Of a DNA stretch of 64,000 nt, positions 12,201 through 23,331 are shown one piece after another. Position 1 is the first letter of the stretch, and every line of letters starts with the position of its first letter. The notes under the pieces were generated by a model that searched no databases, had not been told where the DNA came from, and saw only the letters and a list, made by a program, of their open reading frames with translations. Origin of the DNA: Atherinomorus stipes. Its lineage: Eukaryota > Chordata > Actinopteri > Atheriniformes > Atherinidae. The stretch is from contig JALJCO010013652.1 in assembly GCA_023101725.1 (NCBI GenBank), forward strand, positions 86,001 to 150,000, written 5' to 3'. The translations under genes and the position numbers were made by a program.

Positions 12201-12595
12201 GCAATAATATCAAGATTATGTGGGAAATGAGTTTTTCTTCAGAGGTCTCTGGAAGTTGTGAATTGAGCTGGTATGTTAGGTATGAATAAATGAGCTCCTC
12301 TGTTCATTAAATAAATCCGGTAAGACATTAAAGATAGAATGAGCATTTTTTTTTTAAATTTGATATCGTTTGACTGCTTGCTCTCGCTCCTTCTTCAGAG
12401 TGTCTCTACGACAGAGTGTCCCAGGAGACGGCCGACAGCGCAGAGATTACTCAGAGATTGTCCAAAGTGAACAAATACATTTGTGAAAAGATTATGGACA
12501 TCAACAAGTCCATCAAGAATGAGGAGCGGCGGGAGTCCAAGCTGCTCATCAGACAGACTGTCAAGATGGAGAACTTCACCTACGATGGCATATAG
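177..12595 (+). CDS. bend5: BEN domain-containing protein 5, complete six-exon gene
   Basis: The coding sequence is the join of 177-360, 1428-1558, 2584-3061, 5137-5285, 11969-12182 and 12399-12595. It totals 1353 nt, giving 450 residues plus stop, with every intron GT-AG and phases consistent. The N-terminus (MYAFVRFFEDDMCYALPVS), the coiled coil (ERTRRQLVQQAKKLKEYG) and the BEN region (WHQLQRTQGDSKFTKNLAV) match vertebrate BEND5. Residues 139-167 are acidic, 167-178 are His/Gln-rich, about 198-260 form a coiled coil, and about 331-437 form the BEN domain with a KKKK run at 365-368. Known of the family: BEN domains bind DNA, and BEND5 is described as a sequence-specific transcriptional repressor, so a nuclear site is expected. 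Human BEND5 is 421 residues; the extra length here is mainly in the acidic/Gln part of exon 3. The start has A at -3 and T at +4. Identity is near certain; expression and function are inferred. Confidence 0.96.
361..1427 (+). other. bend5 intron 1
   Basis: This 1.07 kb intron has donor GTAAGT and acceptor TTCACAG. It has more CpG than later introns and no recognisable transposon. Several TAGC-rich stretches occur, including a perfect 14-bp palindrome GCTAGCATGCTAGC at 777-790. Two minus-strand frames at 800-1275 show no family resemblance and look like chance frames in CpG-rich sequence. Confidence 0.85.
1428..1558 (+). CDS. bend5: bend5 exon 2
   Basis: This exon encodes residues 62-105. It contains the conserved lysine-rich KKMKIPKMS stretch (human equivalent KKIKIPKLS) and the segment ending RVPLRHKK. 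It enters in phase 1 and ends on a codon boundary at AAAAAG|GTAGGC. It lies between the N-terminal block and the acidic region and has no known domain of its own. Confidence 0.93.
1559..2583 (+). other. bend5 intron 2
   Basis: This 1.03 kb intron is AT-rich, with acceptor TTTTCTTTAG. No repeat family, RNA gene or coding segment was recognised. The small plus-strand frames at 1778-1966 and 2101-2304 lack conservation-like features and are taken as noise. Confidence 0.8.
2584..3061 (+). CDS. bend5: bend5 exon 3, acidic region and coiled coil
   Basis: This exon encodes residues 106-264 plus one base. It begins with a Ser-rich segment and the AAVVARLE motif, then an Asp/Glu stretch (139-167), a short His/Gln run (HHHQQQQQH, 169-178) and, from PRVLYEEL at 195, a long heptad-like coiled coil to about residue 260. 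The coiled coil is the best conserved part of the exon and probably mediates self-association. The CAG/CAT repeat coding the His/Gln run (about 2773-2802) is a likely site of length variation. The donor is AGCG|GTGAGA. Confidence 0.95.
3062..5136 (+). other. bend5 intron 3
   Basis: This 2.1 kb intron is AT-rich with acceptor GTCTCCTAG. Nothing recognisable as a gene or classified transposon was found. The more GC-rich part at about 4680-5000 has one minus-strand frame (4805-5050) without family resemblance; it could be an unclassified repeat fragment. Confidence 0.75.
5137..5285 (+). CDS. bend5: bend5 exon 4
   Basis: This exon encodes residues 265-314, linking the coiled coil to the BEN domain. 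The segment EEANTSSSYSPSP matches the human EEANTSSYYPAP region, and the Lys-Ala-Glu context before it resembles the human KVKSE segment, a plausible sumoylation-type motif (inference only). It enters in phase 1 and ends at a codon boundary, AAGG|GTAAGT. Confidence 0.92.
5782..5931 (+). pseudogene. BED zinc-finger fragment of a hAT transposase
   Basis: One frame reads SGVWEHFAF, then TYEGGKKVVD, then TVCKYCATRITYA and stops at 5929-5931. The W-x-H-F start and the C-x2-C pair are the first half of a BED-type zinc finger as in ZBED-like hAT transposases. The His-His half that should follow is absent, and the most likely start codon (5733) is out of frame and meets a stop, so the fragment cannot make a transposase. 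It is residue of the outer element in bend5 intron 4, not a bend5 exon. Confidence 0.7.
6076..6290. repeat. Fold-back element, copy A
   Basis: This is a short palindromic element. Its left arm includes CACACCTGACACAATTAAAT and its right arm TTTGAGTCAGGTCAGGTGTG, with outer ends reading roughly TCCAAAGTCGGTCCTCAAGG and CCTCGAGGACCGGAGCTGGA. The flanks CTTTATTT and CTTTAGAT agree at 6 of 8 positions, as for an 8-bp hAT-style duplication. It belongs to a family common in teleosts and lies inside the outer hAT remnant. Confidence 0.75.
6645..6714. repeat. (AT)n microsatellite, left part
   Basis: About 64 bp of pure AT dinucleotide run directly into the left end of the hAT-like element at 6715. 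Matching TG/TA-rich simple sequence resumes at 9161, so the element appears to have inserted into a microsatellite and split it. Confidence 0.9.
6971..7369. mobile_element. Fourth-level hAT MITE
   Basis: This 399-bp element has ends TAGGGCTGGACGATTATG and ATTAATTGTCCAGCCCTA, and a perfect 8-bp duplication ATATTTAT on each side (6963-6970 and 7370-7377). The perfect duplication and clean ends make it one of the youngest insertions in the stack. It has no coding capacity. Confidence 0.88.
7998..8336. mobile_element. Fourth-level TTAA-flanked MITE
   Basis: This is a 339-bp element bounded by TTAA on both sides, with near-perfect inverted ends: AGCAACCCTTACCGATCTTG on the left and ATCGGTAAGGGTTGCT on the right. 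TTAA duplication is the hallmark of piggyBac-type transposons; the ends alone do not prove that family. It is inserted in the third-level hAT element. Confidence 0.8.
9185..9560. repeat. Homopolymer-rich block, probable assembly artefact
   Basis: This block is dominated by A runs, one long G run (about 9312-9328) and short runs of A, G and T with almost no other words. It follows the TG/TA microsatellite that flanks the second-level hAT element. The frames across it are poly-Lys/Gly artefacts. It looks like poorly resolved consensus sequence, and its length and content should not be trusted. Confidence 0.7.
10400..11090. other. Candidate conserved non-coding sequence in bend5 intron 4
   Basis: This stretch is of even base composition and free of recognised repeats, with homeobox-type A/T cores such as ATTAATTATTTGCA near 10605 and AATTAAGGTAAT near 11020. 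Its texture resembles vertebrate conserved non-coding elements rather than decayed repeat. The call rests only on appearance and position; alignment to other fish is needed to decide. Confidence 0.28.
11969..12182 (+). CDS. bend5: bend5 exon 5, first part of BEN domain
   Basis: This exon encodes residues 315-385 plus one base. The stretch GGGIWVEEEKWHQLQ, the TKNLAVMIWGTE block and KNRSVTGVATKKKKDALPKP are nearly identical to human BEND5 and form the N-terminal half of the BEN domain. The lysine run at 365-368 may serve nuclear import or DNA contact (inference). The frame is open 54 bp upstream of the acceptor, but CCCTACAG|GTACAT is the splice site that fits the family. Confidence 0.96.
12183..12398 (+). 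other. bend5 intron 5
   Basis: This short 216-bp intron has donor GTAAGT and acceptor CTTCTTCAG preceded by a pyrimidine tract. It contains nothing else of note. Confidence 0.9.
12399..12595 (+). CDS. bend5: bend5 exon 6, end of BEN domain and stop
   Basis: This exon encodes residues 386-450 and a TAG stop at 12593-12595. It opens with ECLYDRVSQET and continues through ITQRLSKVNKYICEKIMDIN, the helical C-terminal half of the BEN domain. The last 20 or so residues (ending MENFTYDGI) form a tail after the NEERRES segment. The exon is too short and lacks an in-frame early ATG, so it is only visible through splicing. Confidence 0.95.
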
Positions 12596-15500
12596 TGATC
12601 AACTGTCACGCCTGCGCCTTCTGCCCCTCCCCCTCCCCGTGGTCTGCAGGATATTGAGGGGACTTGGTATGGGCTGTCGGGGAATGCTGTCATTGTTTCT
12701 AAGAGCTGTCATGTTACTTTTACACATTGGATTAGTTATTCTGTGAAACATTCAAACAGGTCCTCTCCCACCTCCCCAGAAGATGAGCATCACATTTCTC
12801 CACCCTCCGATTGGCCGACAGGCAGCTTTACCCACCATCTGGGAGTTGAAAAATCGTTCGATATGAGCTGGAGTGAGTGTTTTTATAAGCTTTACTGTGG
12901 CATTGGTACAGAGATGTGGTTTATTCAGATGTGTGCATATGTGTCAAAAGAGAAATTAGATGTGATTGTTAATTTATTGTTCTGTGTCAGAACATCATTT
13001 TGAGTCCTTAAACTTTTAAAAAGTAAGAGGTTATTTCCATAGGTTAAGTCTTTTGATGCTGTAAAGATGATGCTCGCGTTAGGTCTTAGGCGTGTGAGCA
13101 CTTGACTGTTGTTTTGGTGACTATTCAGTAGCAGCTGGATGTTTGGGTGTTGGTACTTAACTGCATAGAATGGGACACCAGGGTCTCAAATGCACAAGTC
13201 TTAATTAGTAAGAGCCATATTTCATTTTTCAGCAAAGATGCTGTTGCTCCAAGAGATTAATTTAAAATGTGTGCTCTCCCCTAACACATCACTTTATTAA
13301 AAGAGGGCTTAAAGAGGTTTATTGGAAAGTGTGACTCCCAGGTTGAGTCAAGAATGCTGTATTTGCTTTGTTTTAATTTGATCTTTTTAGTTAGAAACAT
13401 TTGCCATCAATGCATGAGCACAAGGAAGTTTTTGATGGGATATTTGTGTGTTACTCTTAAACATGTCTGAGAAAACTTGACTGTTGAGTTGTAGTGGTAC
13501 AGGCATGTCAATGCCTTTAGAAAGGCCTTAAATGGATTTGGCAATCACCAGGGACTAAAATGCCCCTGGGTTTTCTAGTAAGCTGTGATTGTATATGTAT
13601 AGTAAGCCGAAGTGACGAAGCTTCACCTGCACTTTGCTGTGAGAATGTAAGAGGTGACCAGGTACTATTTTCTGTGTGGTTTGCACCATTAGGTTGCGCT
13701 GAGCCAGGCTGCTGCTCGGATGAAAATCAGGGCACAGCTCTGCACAGTCCAGGTCATCCTCTTGTGGAAGCAATGTCAGCTGTGGGTAAAGCTGTCTGCT
13801 GCGCCATTTTTTTCTGTTGAGGTTGTCTGGCCCTGCTGAACCCCATAATAATCTCCTGTTTTTTAAGCCACACCACTGGGGAAGAAAGTAAGGTTGCTTT
13901 AGTGACAATTTCCTCCAAGCTATGCCATCTTAACTTTAAAAAGGTCCTCTTTTTCTTGTATGTTTTTTTTTTTTTTTCCTCCTTTTGTATTGTTTTGATC
14001 CAAAATGGTTTGTGTGGCTGTTTGCAGGCTGGAACTAAATGCTGCAGATTGAAATCTCAACTGTGACCTAGCTGTGGCTAACTGTGAATCTGCTGCAGAG
14101 CTGCCCATCAAGCCTTTCTCCTCTTCACACTCTAGATTCCAGTTTGTCTTTTGGTATATTTCTCTCTATCATTTTGTCCGTCTTGGTTTCTGTAATCAGC
14201 CTTCTGTTAAGCTACTTTAAAGTTCCAGAGATAATTTAGTGTACATAAACACATCTTTTTATTTTTGTCACCAAACATGGATTATTTTTATGTCTATCAA
14301 GTTACAATTTCAAGGTTTTGGTTTAGCTTATTGATGGTGAAATGTCATGTTAACTGTAAATTCCTTGTGTTTTTTGTCAGATTTATTTTTTGTCCATATT
14401 AATTGTTGGCTTTAAGCTTGATGTTCTACCCAAATGTTGATCAGCTGATTTTACCGACAGATGAAAAGACACTCCTGTTTTAGCCAAAGTAATCTCAGTG
14501 GAACGAAAGAGACAAGGATTTCCATAACAATTCATTTAAAAAAGAGCCCATATGTTACATTTACAACATGCGATATCTGCTAAACCTCCCATAGGATCTA
14601 CATAATGATCTGCCATAGTTGGGTGAAAATCTGTATTGTTAATCTCAACAGTTAAAGATGCAGTAACAATTAACACAAATCATTTACATTGAATGCACTT
14701 TAAACTTCTCAGCAATTTCTTCAATCTTAAAGAAATGTATGTGTGATATTTGTCTGTTTTCAGTGTCTTTATAGATTAAGGCCTAGGAGTCATTGTACTA
14801 TTGTGGAGCACCTTAGAATATTTTGGTTTATTTTTTATTTGGGCAAAAACGAGTTTGGGATTAAGGGTTTGTTTTGGTCAGTCAGACATGCCCCTGACGC
14901 ACTTTAACAAGCTTGATAGGTTTAATATTTAACAGTCCATTTTAAATTATTTATTTGGGTTATTAAAAGCCAGATTTACATATATCTACACGTCCATTAC
15001 GGCCTCCTGGACAATAAACAGCCAGCTTGGCAGATTGATAAGGACTCCTCAGTGGAAAGCACGATTCACCAGTTTTTAAGACTTTACCAATGAAATGTGC
15101 AAGCTACATGGAGTTTGTCCTTTACCCTGATATGCCCAGATGCTTGCAGTGTATAAATATAATATATACATTTTAGTGATGACTTTAAATATTGAATGAT
15201 AAGGTCAGGATAAAGATAAAAACTGTTGCAGACTAAGTAATCAGCAGGTTTTGCACAAAATTGGCCAATGCCAAGGTAATGGAGCTTTGTGAATTGCAAG
15301 TGGCATCAATAGTGGCATTATAGGACCCTCCCTTCCCATGATCCTCTTGTTTTTTGGTTTGTTTGTTTTGTTTTTGTTTGTTTTTTTAATTCTATTTTGT
15401 GCCCTGTACAGTGACATGATCTCACATGTGCGAGTGTGTATTGAAAACACTGGCGATTTAAAAAGATGAAAGAAAAAAACCCTTTTCTGCTGGTCAAAGC

Positions 15501-18300
15501 AACTTTGCTGACATTCTGACATGTTGCGTATTGTGTTTGTTTCTTTGTTGTTTGATGCCAAAAGGGGGTGCGGTTAAAATGATGCTAAAAGAAACAGCAT
15601 TTATAGAGCTATTACATCATCTAAATGTTAAATTGTTTTAAAAGGCTGGTTTCCTGGAGTGCGATTAAGCTTAATCCCCTTACTAAAAACCATCTTCGGT
15701 GGATGAAAGCTGCAAGAAAGTGCTGTTCGTTTTTAACCCAGATTTAGCTTAATCTGTGATGGCAAGGCCAATCGCTTTCAGATGTACCAAGCTACTTGCA
15801 GAGGAGCTGTTTGGGTTTAGCAGCATACTAGTAACATAGTACACAACCTGGCGTAGTCATTAATGGATCTTGCAACCATGTTTGGCTCTGTGACACCAAC
15901 ACCAGAGCTTCCAGTCCTCTTTCTTTCACACTTTAGTAGCCATAGGCAGGAAGCATCAGCTCACTGGCTCCGATCCTTTTTCTGTGCCACCTCTTGTTCC
16001 TTACTCTCCTGACATTTATATAAACTAGATTTATAAATGCACATGTATCAAGATAATAGTAAAGCCTGTCCTCGCTTGGTGTTACGGCTGACGTGAACCC
16101 CTGTCAGAGCTTCAGAAGTGAGGGAGCATTGTTTTGCTTTGGTTTTTTTCCCTCTCTCTCTTTTTTGGGGGGGGTATTTTTGACAGTTTGATTGGGTGAA
16201 AAGAGATGTCTTTTAACTTGACACTTTGGAACAAGATAAATGGCTGTGTCCTGCAGTTTGCAGAGCTAAATGCACGTCAGATGCATTACAGTTTTACCTT
16301 CAGCTACAACGGCAAACTCGCTTCGGAATGAGGAGAATAAAAAATGAGAGGAATTCGTTGTTAGGCCTATATTTTTATTAAAGGTATCAGTGACTTTGTA
16401 TACGATCCACAAACCGGTTCTACTTCATCTAACTTCACCGTCCTACCTCATTGTTACTCTGGTGTTTGTTTGTCAGTGACTGTAAACTATGTGTGTATAT
16501 TTAAAAAGAAAAAAAAAAACCTGTAGGAAAAAGGTATATCTGGTTACTCTTAACATGCTCAGCATATAAAACCTTGTAAAACACCTCAATACACAAATAT
16601 CATTCTTAGGAGAAATCTGTTTTATTACCTGCTTAAAGATGCTGCTGTAAAGGGATTTCTGTGTGAGGGGTCGTCTGAATATATATCTTCGCTCTTTGCT
16701 ATGTTGTGCAGTTGATCGGTGGTTGTGTTCTGTTTCTGTATTGCATTCTGAGATTTTTACTGGTTGACGGTGCTACCAGCAAACAGTTCAAAAAACTGAT
16801 CTCTCGGACCTCAAATGGTGCTGTTTTTCTATGTTTTTATCGTCATACAGCTGTGTTTTATTCAGGTGTGTCAGCCGCCACTATCCCCTCAGCTTATCAA
16901 ATTCTAAGCCAAAATATTTTGCAAGGCCGATAACCCTGCTGTAACTGTTATCAACTATATGCTATCCATCCAAATATTGTAGATAGTGATTATATCCTCA
17001 GCTGTGAGTTTCAGAAGTACCTCAGAAGTTGCTGATTTTAAGTGGATGCATTTGCTTCTAGCACCTGTTGTCTATCAGTTGACATTGTTGCAGTGTAATT
17101 TCAGAAATATGCATTTTTACTTGTTAGATCAGGTTACCATGAGAGATATTACACAGTTATTAGCTCACACTTGACCGTTAAATCTAAAGGATACCACTGT
17201 TCACTGGTTGCATGCGAGGTTGACTTATAGGAAACGTCATTCAGATTGGGCTGTGTGTGTTTCATCAGATGAGAATCTCAGTAAAACCCTGTTCTGTTTG
17301 AGTCAAACTTGTTTATAATGTAGGTGATGCATTTGAGTGGTAACTTGAGGTTAAGGTGAAAAGCTATACCCATAAGAAAATGTTTTAAGAATGTGTTAGA
17401 CTCTGAAGATCAGCTGGAAAACGTGTTTTACTCTGCTTTTCACTCAGTGTTGGAGGGTTCAGATGTTACCCCAGTGTTAAAACTACAGATTCAGTTACTA
17501 GAAAAGTGCATTACATTTTCTTATACCCTGTTCATTCACACCAATGGAACCTTTTCCAAAGTGTTGCTCTGTGCTTTAGTTTTTCTTTTTGTTTTCTTTG
17601 CCCTGACTTTGTGATCATGAATGATGCTGGCGCCTCTCTACTGTGAGCAGTTTGTGTTCAGATACACAGCAGCTGGTTTCATGTAAGCCATTTGTTGGGA
17701 CTGTTTTATATAATGCTTCAGTCATGAGCTTTGCTCTGGTCCACAGAGTTGACCCAGAGTTTGAGTCGTTGAATGCCTACACAGGTGTCGAGTTATTAAC
17801 CTGGTACCACATCACCATTGATAAGAGAGCCAACCACAGAGATAGATAGCTCCAGAGAGCCGAATGTGTCTGTGCAGCCTAGAGATGGACTCAAATGGGA
17901 CAATGGCGATATGACAAATCTGTATAAAACGATATTACTACATTTTGAATTAAACTGAGCTATACAGGGCTGCTTGGTATACCTATCTGTAGTTATCAGT
18001 GCATTGCAGTTATCATTAGGGAAAGACAGGGTTTTTACTTTATGGCGTATTTCCAGTCGGGATGATAATGTGAAAAGAATTCAAGGCCCTTATTACTCCC
18101 TCACCTTACTGTAGCCTCCCAAAGGCAATCCTGATTTTACAAAGAGCAATTATGTGCGATTGAGAGTGTACATGTCTTTGCTAAACCGGCCACACCTCTG
18201 CTATGCGAGCAACTCTTTGACGCTTAGCATCCTGTTCTGTGTTTTTCTCTTGCTGCATTCAGGAACACCTGTTTAATGTATAAATAAACAAATAAATCAA
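12596..18300 (+). other. bend5 3'UTR and flanking intronic DNA
   Basis: No coding exon was recognised in this 5.7 kb. The bend5 3'UTR must start at 12596, but its end cannot be fixed. AATAAA hexamers occur at 15013-15018, 16336-16341, 18283-18288 and 18291-18296, and any could be the polyadenylation signal. No clear transposon was recognised. The sequence is AT-rich with T and A runs. Confidence 0.5.
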
Positions 18301-18405
18301 AACTTTTATTCTATCAGCACAAACCTCCAGTCTTTTATTGTGTTATTTTTTGTGTCTTGGTCTTTTAACCTTTTAAAACATGAGAACAGATGGCCAAACC
18401 TGGTT

Positions 18406-18427
18406 AAAAAAAAAAAAAAAAAAAAAA
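18406..18427. repeat. Poly-A run
   Basis: A run of 22 A is followed by a G-rich stretch. It could be the tail of an old retroposed sequence, but no parent was recognised to its left. Confidence 0.7.
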
Positions 18428-21400
18428 GGGAGGGGGGGATGGCTATTTTGGAGCCTTTGCCTAAAGTGTGTGCTAGAATCTTTGTTACCATACCCATTTT
18501 CTGTTAGATGTGGTTGTTTTGAAGTGCTGCAAATAACTGAATTCTAAAATTTGTACGACGCCATGAGAAACACAACAAAAAAAAAGGATGTACTTTTTAG
18601 GAGCATAGTACTTACACTATTATTATTTATTCATACCCTCTAATTAAAGAAGGACAAAAAAACAGCTGCCAGTAAAATAAGTTGCAACTGACTACAGTAA
18701 TAATAAATAATAATTCTTTGAAAATCATCACATTGATTTTGAATTGTGGTTCAACAGAAATATTAACAACAAACACCAAAATTAAGTAAATAAGCACGAT
18801 GGGGCCCTAAAGACTTCTACAACTGTCAGCGGGTGTGTTGATCAACTGTTCATGGGAAAGGTGCTTTAATGTGGCGAGGACAGTTTTGTTTGTTTTTTTG
18901 TTTTTGTTTTTAATTATTCCCAACCACAATTCAAAAGCAATATTTGATGATAATTTTGTTTGTTTTTTTTAAAGAAAAAAAATAGCTATCATTAGTTTCT
19001 TGTTATCTGAATAACTATTGTGAATTTAGTCTTTGCTTTAATTGAAGGTTATGAATAATTTTGGGATGACTGTATTTAAAAACATGACATGAGAGGTAAA
19101 AGTCAACACAATGTGACCAATTAAAACAAATAAGATGAAAAGAGAAAATAAGCTGAAAGCCACTGAAAAAAAGGGCTTTAAGATGACTTAAAAGTGGACA
19201 GTGAAGGGGTCACTATTCTGCACAGTTAAGGAGCAGCAATAGAGAAGGTCTTGTCACCTCTTGGCGTCTTATTAAGTATTCAAATTGTGGTTGCAGATAT
19301 ACTTTTTCATTGTGTGTTTGCCATTTTCATGCAGCGGCCTTAAAAGAGGCCCACCAATAGGCTACCAACTCATAGACCAGCAATCGAAAGACTCCAGAGC
19401 AGTCCAAGGCTGACAGCAACATCCCCCAATCCTGTGATGCTACAGTTACTGTTGAAGAAGTTAGAGGTGTTCTGAGTAGGCAGTAACTCCATTTTCACAC
19501 TTGTTTTCACCTCAGTCTGCATGTTAAAACTATCTCAGATCAGGATTAAATCTGACTAGTGACACTAAATGCCAACCAGTTTCAGGAACACCACTTACCT
19601 GAAGTCAAGAGTTTGAACTTTTAAATTGATGGTAGCGTGCTGAATGGGTTTCATAAAATCTTAACAACCTTCGGGTTAATGCAAACGTCTCAGCCACAGC
19701 AACTCTGTAAACTTCTAATTTAAATGCAGAAAGTGAAATTAGAATTTGAGATTCTCATACTGTAGCAAGGATTAACTTTTACAACATGTCACCCTGGAGA
19801 GTACGACACTTATTAAGACCGGCGGATGTCCAGACGCACACAGGTAATGAGCAGCACGGTGGTGTAGGCAGCTTTTATGTGATCTTTGCTCTTCTATATT
19901 TTTACCATATTAAACCAAAGATTTGGTTTTTACATGTTCTGCACATGTGTAGGTGTGAAGGTGAGAAATTAATGGCATGATTATGCTCAGTCTCACTGCG
20001 TTAGCCAAGAGGACGACAGAAATTCCAGCTATTGTGCTGGACTTGATTATTCACTTCAGAGTTGATGCCACACAGCATGCCCACAGTTTGCAGCTCTGTG
20101 TCTAATGTGCCACACGTCTGAAGCATATTGCAATATCAGGTGAGCTGCTTGAGAGCAGGATAAGGCAGAAATGAGTTGTTGACATATCGGATTGCTTTTA
20201 ACATGGCTTGTTTGCAGAAGCTTGAATCTAAAACGAGCCTCGTCACTGAATTCTGGGTTTGGATGAGTCCACATTGCAAACTGATGGAGGCGTGATTACC
20301 AAGGGCCATTTCCTGAATCTTTCTTTCCAAACGGGCTGAGCTGTGCTCACTCCCTCACCCGCTCAGCGCTCCCCCTCATCTTGCACACTGATGCATTTCC
20401 ATATATTATTGCCTCTGTAAGCAAGAGTGTCATGCGGGCAGGTTTTCCTACAGCCCAAGGGGAGTTCTCAATGTCATTATTGCTAAAGCCTGCCACACGT
20501 CTGTAATGCATTGCCGGCTGCTTTTATTGACAGCATGATGATTCAGTGGTGGCGATGATGGATTAGTGCTGGCTGGGTCAGGCTGGTCTGGGCTGGGCTG
20601 AGCTGGTCCAGACTGGGCTGGGCTCTGCAGCCTAGGCTGGCTGTCGCATAAACACTGAGTCCTCCTCACACACTGCAGTATACAGGGAGACGTGTTGTAT
20701 TTATGTCGCACACATACAAAATCATGAATCTGGTCATTTCAGGGCTTTTATGGAGCTTCCTGGAACACTGTGTTAATCATCTTGTTCACATTTTGAATGT
20801 TTTTCACCCACTAATCTCTGTGTAAAACATGGCAGTAATGGATATTTTTTGTTGTATTGTTTGAGTCTGGAAAAGGAGAATCATACAGCTTATGTTGCCT
20901 ATAAAGAGGAAGTTGTATCCAGGGTGTATACTGTAACTGACTTCAGGGTAACAAGGTTTCATGTTTCCAGGATCTGGTACACAGACAAGGTTTAGATGTA
21001 AGACATGCAATGCCATGTTTTATTACTGAGGATAAAACGCAGCCCTTACAGCACAACCAGCCAGGCAGAACTAAACTTAATCACACACCCGCCACTAACT
21101 AAAAACCCAAACCCAACGCTGAGATCTTACAAGCATTTCATTTTCTCTACACTAGCTTGCTGTTGTTCATTGTCACGGTGGTCTGGCTCCAGCCTCACGA
21201 CGAGGGGATAAATGGACATTAGTCTTAATTTCTTGCTGCTTACAGCAGCGACTGACCACCACAACTGCTGCTCTTAATCTTTCCTGCCTCAACAGACTGA
21301 AAAAACACTCCCAGGTCTTTGCTGCAGCCTGTGTTTGGTAAAATGCATGCATCCTCACCAGATTATTTAGCTGTTTTTTTCTAGTTGTCCATCACTGACT

Positions 21401-21980
21401 TATTTCACAGTTTCAGTCAGTATGAAGTGAACAAACTCGTTCTGATTATTGTGCAGTGTTTCTTTCCTAAAGGCATGCAAAGCCTTTCTCATTACTGAAT
21501 ACAATTAGGTCGTAAAAGAATTTCATATGTACTTTAATTATCAATTCTAGTATAAAATTGTAAGTGGCAGACTGTATTACTTCATCTTTTTAGTTTGTTT
21601 TTCACCATTTTACACAGATTTCCATTATTTTGACAAGGAGCTTCAGGATTAACATACATGATGGTCTTTGCCCTCATCGATGAGCTACAGTACAGTCGTT
21701 GCTCCATCCAGCTGCCTGCTGATGCATTGTCACTTAACTGTAAGATAAGATATGAGTCTTGACTGTAGCTGCTAAATTCCTCTCTGCTGCTGGCCATATT
21801 GAGAGGACCTTATCATTTATAAGAAGCTTATTCTGCTGCTTCAATGATAAAAAGCGGGAAACTTCAGGAGTCCATTAGCTCCTGCAGAAAGTGAGTGCAA
21901 AACTGTGCTCTCTTATCATAAATATAAACTCATATGAACACATATGCGTATCTATGTGTGAGTACAACACGCATACTTAA
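18428..21980. other. Gene-free stretch
   Basis: No gene or classified transposon was recognised. The stretch 20440-20560, with ATTGCTAAAGCCTGCCACAC and CTTTTATTGACAGCATGATG, looks single-copy. A degenerate GGCTG-rich minisatellite-like run follows at 20560-20650. Confidence 0.5.
20560..20650. repeat. Degenerate GGCTG minisatellite-like run
   Basis: Repeated variants of GGCTGGGCT, GGCTGGTCT and GAGCTGGTCC occur over about 90 bp. The units are irregular, so this is a decayed short tandem array rather than a perfect microsatellite. Confidence 0.55.
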
Positions 21981-21989
21981 ACGCAGAGC

Positions 21990-22520
21990 ATCCAAATGGC
22001 CTCTATTAATGCAGATGGCTCCATCAATTAACAAGATTGAAAGTGATGATGAATTTTTCATTCTCTGAACATTTAAGCTAATTATGGCCTAAATGAAGCA
22101 GGTTCCAGTGAATCACCATGGCAGGGAATGCCAATGGCAGCCAATGTCACTGTCACAGTGCCACTCTGCAGTCCCGTCCTAATCACTACAGCTGCTTAAT
22201 ATTCATCTCCCACTGCTCTCATGTCGCTTCTCTCCTTCCTGACCCACCTCACCTCTTCTCTTTACTTCTCCTCCTTCTTGCTCGTTTCTTTCATGTAACT
22301 TTTCCTTCTCTATGCGCCCCACTGTCCTCTTTACGCCCTCCCCCACCCCACTGCCTCCTCCTGGTGCTTCTCTCACCGCAGAGCTGTTGTTTAAAATGGA
22401 AATCAACTAATTGCGTTAATAGCATTTTAATGATAATTTAATGTAGAAAATAAAGCTTGTTACAAGCTAAGCAATTTCGTTGGATTTCAAGGGCAATCAA
22501 TCTGTGTCCGATACAATCTG
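21990..22520. other. Candidate conserved non-coding cluster
   Basis: This stretch is free of recognised repeats, with dense A/T homeobox-like cores (TAATTGCGTTAATAGC near 22408, ATTTTAATGATAATTTAATG near 22424, AAGCTAATTATGGCC near 22075). It also has long low-redundancy words around 22100-22200. A pyrimidine-rich patch (22200-22370) separates two better segments. It resembles vertebrate enhancer-type conserved elements; this is inference from texture and position in a probable giant intron. Confidence 0.32.
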
Positions 22521-22619
22521 CCCCTTCTCCCTGATGACGGGCTTGGGATGTCAACAGCGTGCTTTCAGTCATGCAAGCAAATGACATTAATGTCAACAAC
22601 TAAAGATGTATGGAAATCA

Positions 22620-22990
22620 ACCAAACTAAGTGGGAGAACTTCACCACAGCAGCCATGTTTAAAGACTTATTGATGAACTTCATATGTTGATTGACATCTC
22701 AAGGACTGCCCTTAACTGGTTTAAATCTTATCTTTTATTAACTTTTTTTGATGTTATCCTACAAATCAATAACTGTTTGTAAGCATAGATTAACATTCAT
22801 CTCAAAGATTAAAAACTGAATCATGGAGTTCCACAAGGCTACATTTCAGGTCTCTACACTTTTCCCACATGCTGCCATTTGGTAATGTCATCAGGAAACA
22901 TGGCACCAATTTCCACTTATATGCTGATACACAGCTTTGTATTGCTGTGACTCCGGATGACCAAAGGTCAACACAACATCATTTTTGACA
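22620..22990 (+). pseudogene. Non-LTR retrotransposon reverse transcriptase fragment
   Basis: Broken frames read ALNWFKSYL-like, GVPQG-like (GGAGTTCCACAAGGCTACAT at 22825) and MLPFGNVIRKHGTNFHLYAD-like segments, followed by TQLCIAVTPDD. This is the order of the reverse transcriptase core in L2/CR1-type fish LINEs. The catalytic Y-A-D-D box has lost a codon and several stops interrupt the frame, so it is inactive. The 3' half of a similar LINE lies at 41.3-43.2 kb as a separate copy. Confidence 0.72.
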
Positions 22991-23331
22991 AGGGTTTTGT
23001 CATGGACAGCAGAAAACACCTTTCAGACCATTTGGGACCAAACTGAAGTATTGGCTACAGTGATGCTCAGAGAGAGAGAAACGTAACTCAAAACTGTTCA
23101 TTTTAGTATTAGAGTCCATAAGTTTTCTCTCAAGCAAATGCAGAGACTCTCCAGCACTTCTGTTACCTGCTGGACTGATTATTGATACGCTTTGCTCTCT
23201 GGTCTCCCAAAAAATGAAATGGCACAACTATAGTTAAAATTCGGCAGTATGAAGGAGTGCTAACATTATGTGGCAGTTGACAGTCCTATCACTATGCCTC
23301 AGAGTACGCCCTGGCTACTTGGCCAAGGGGA

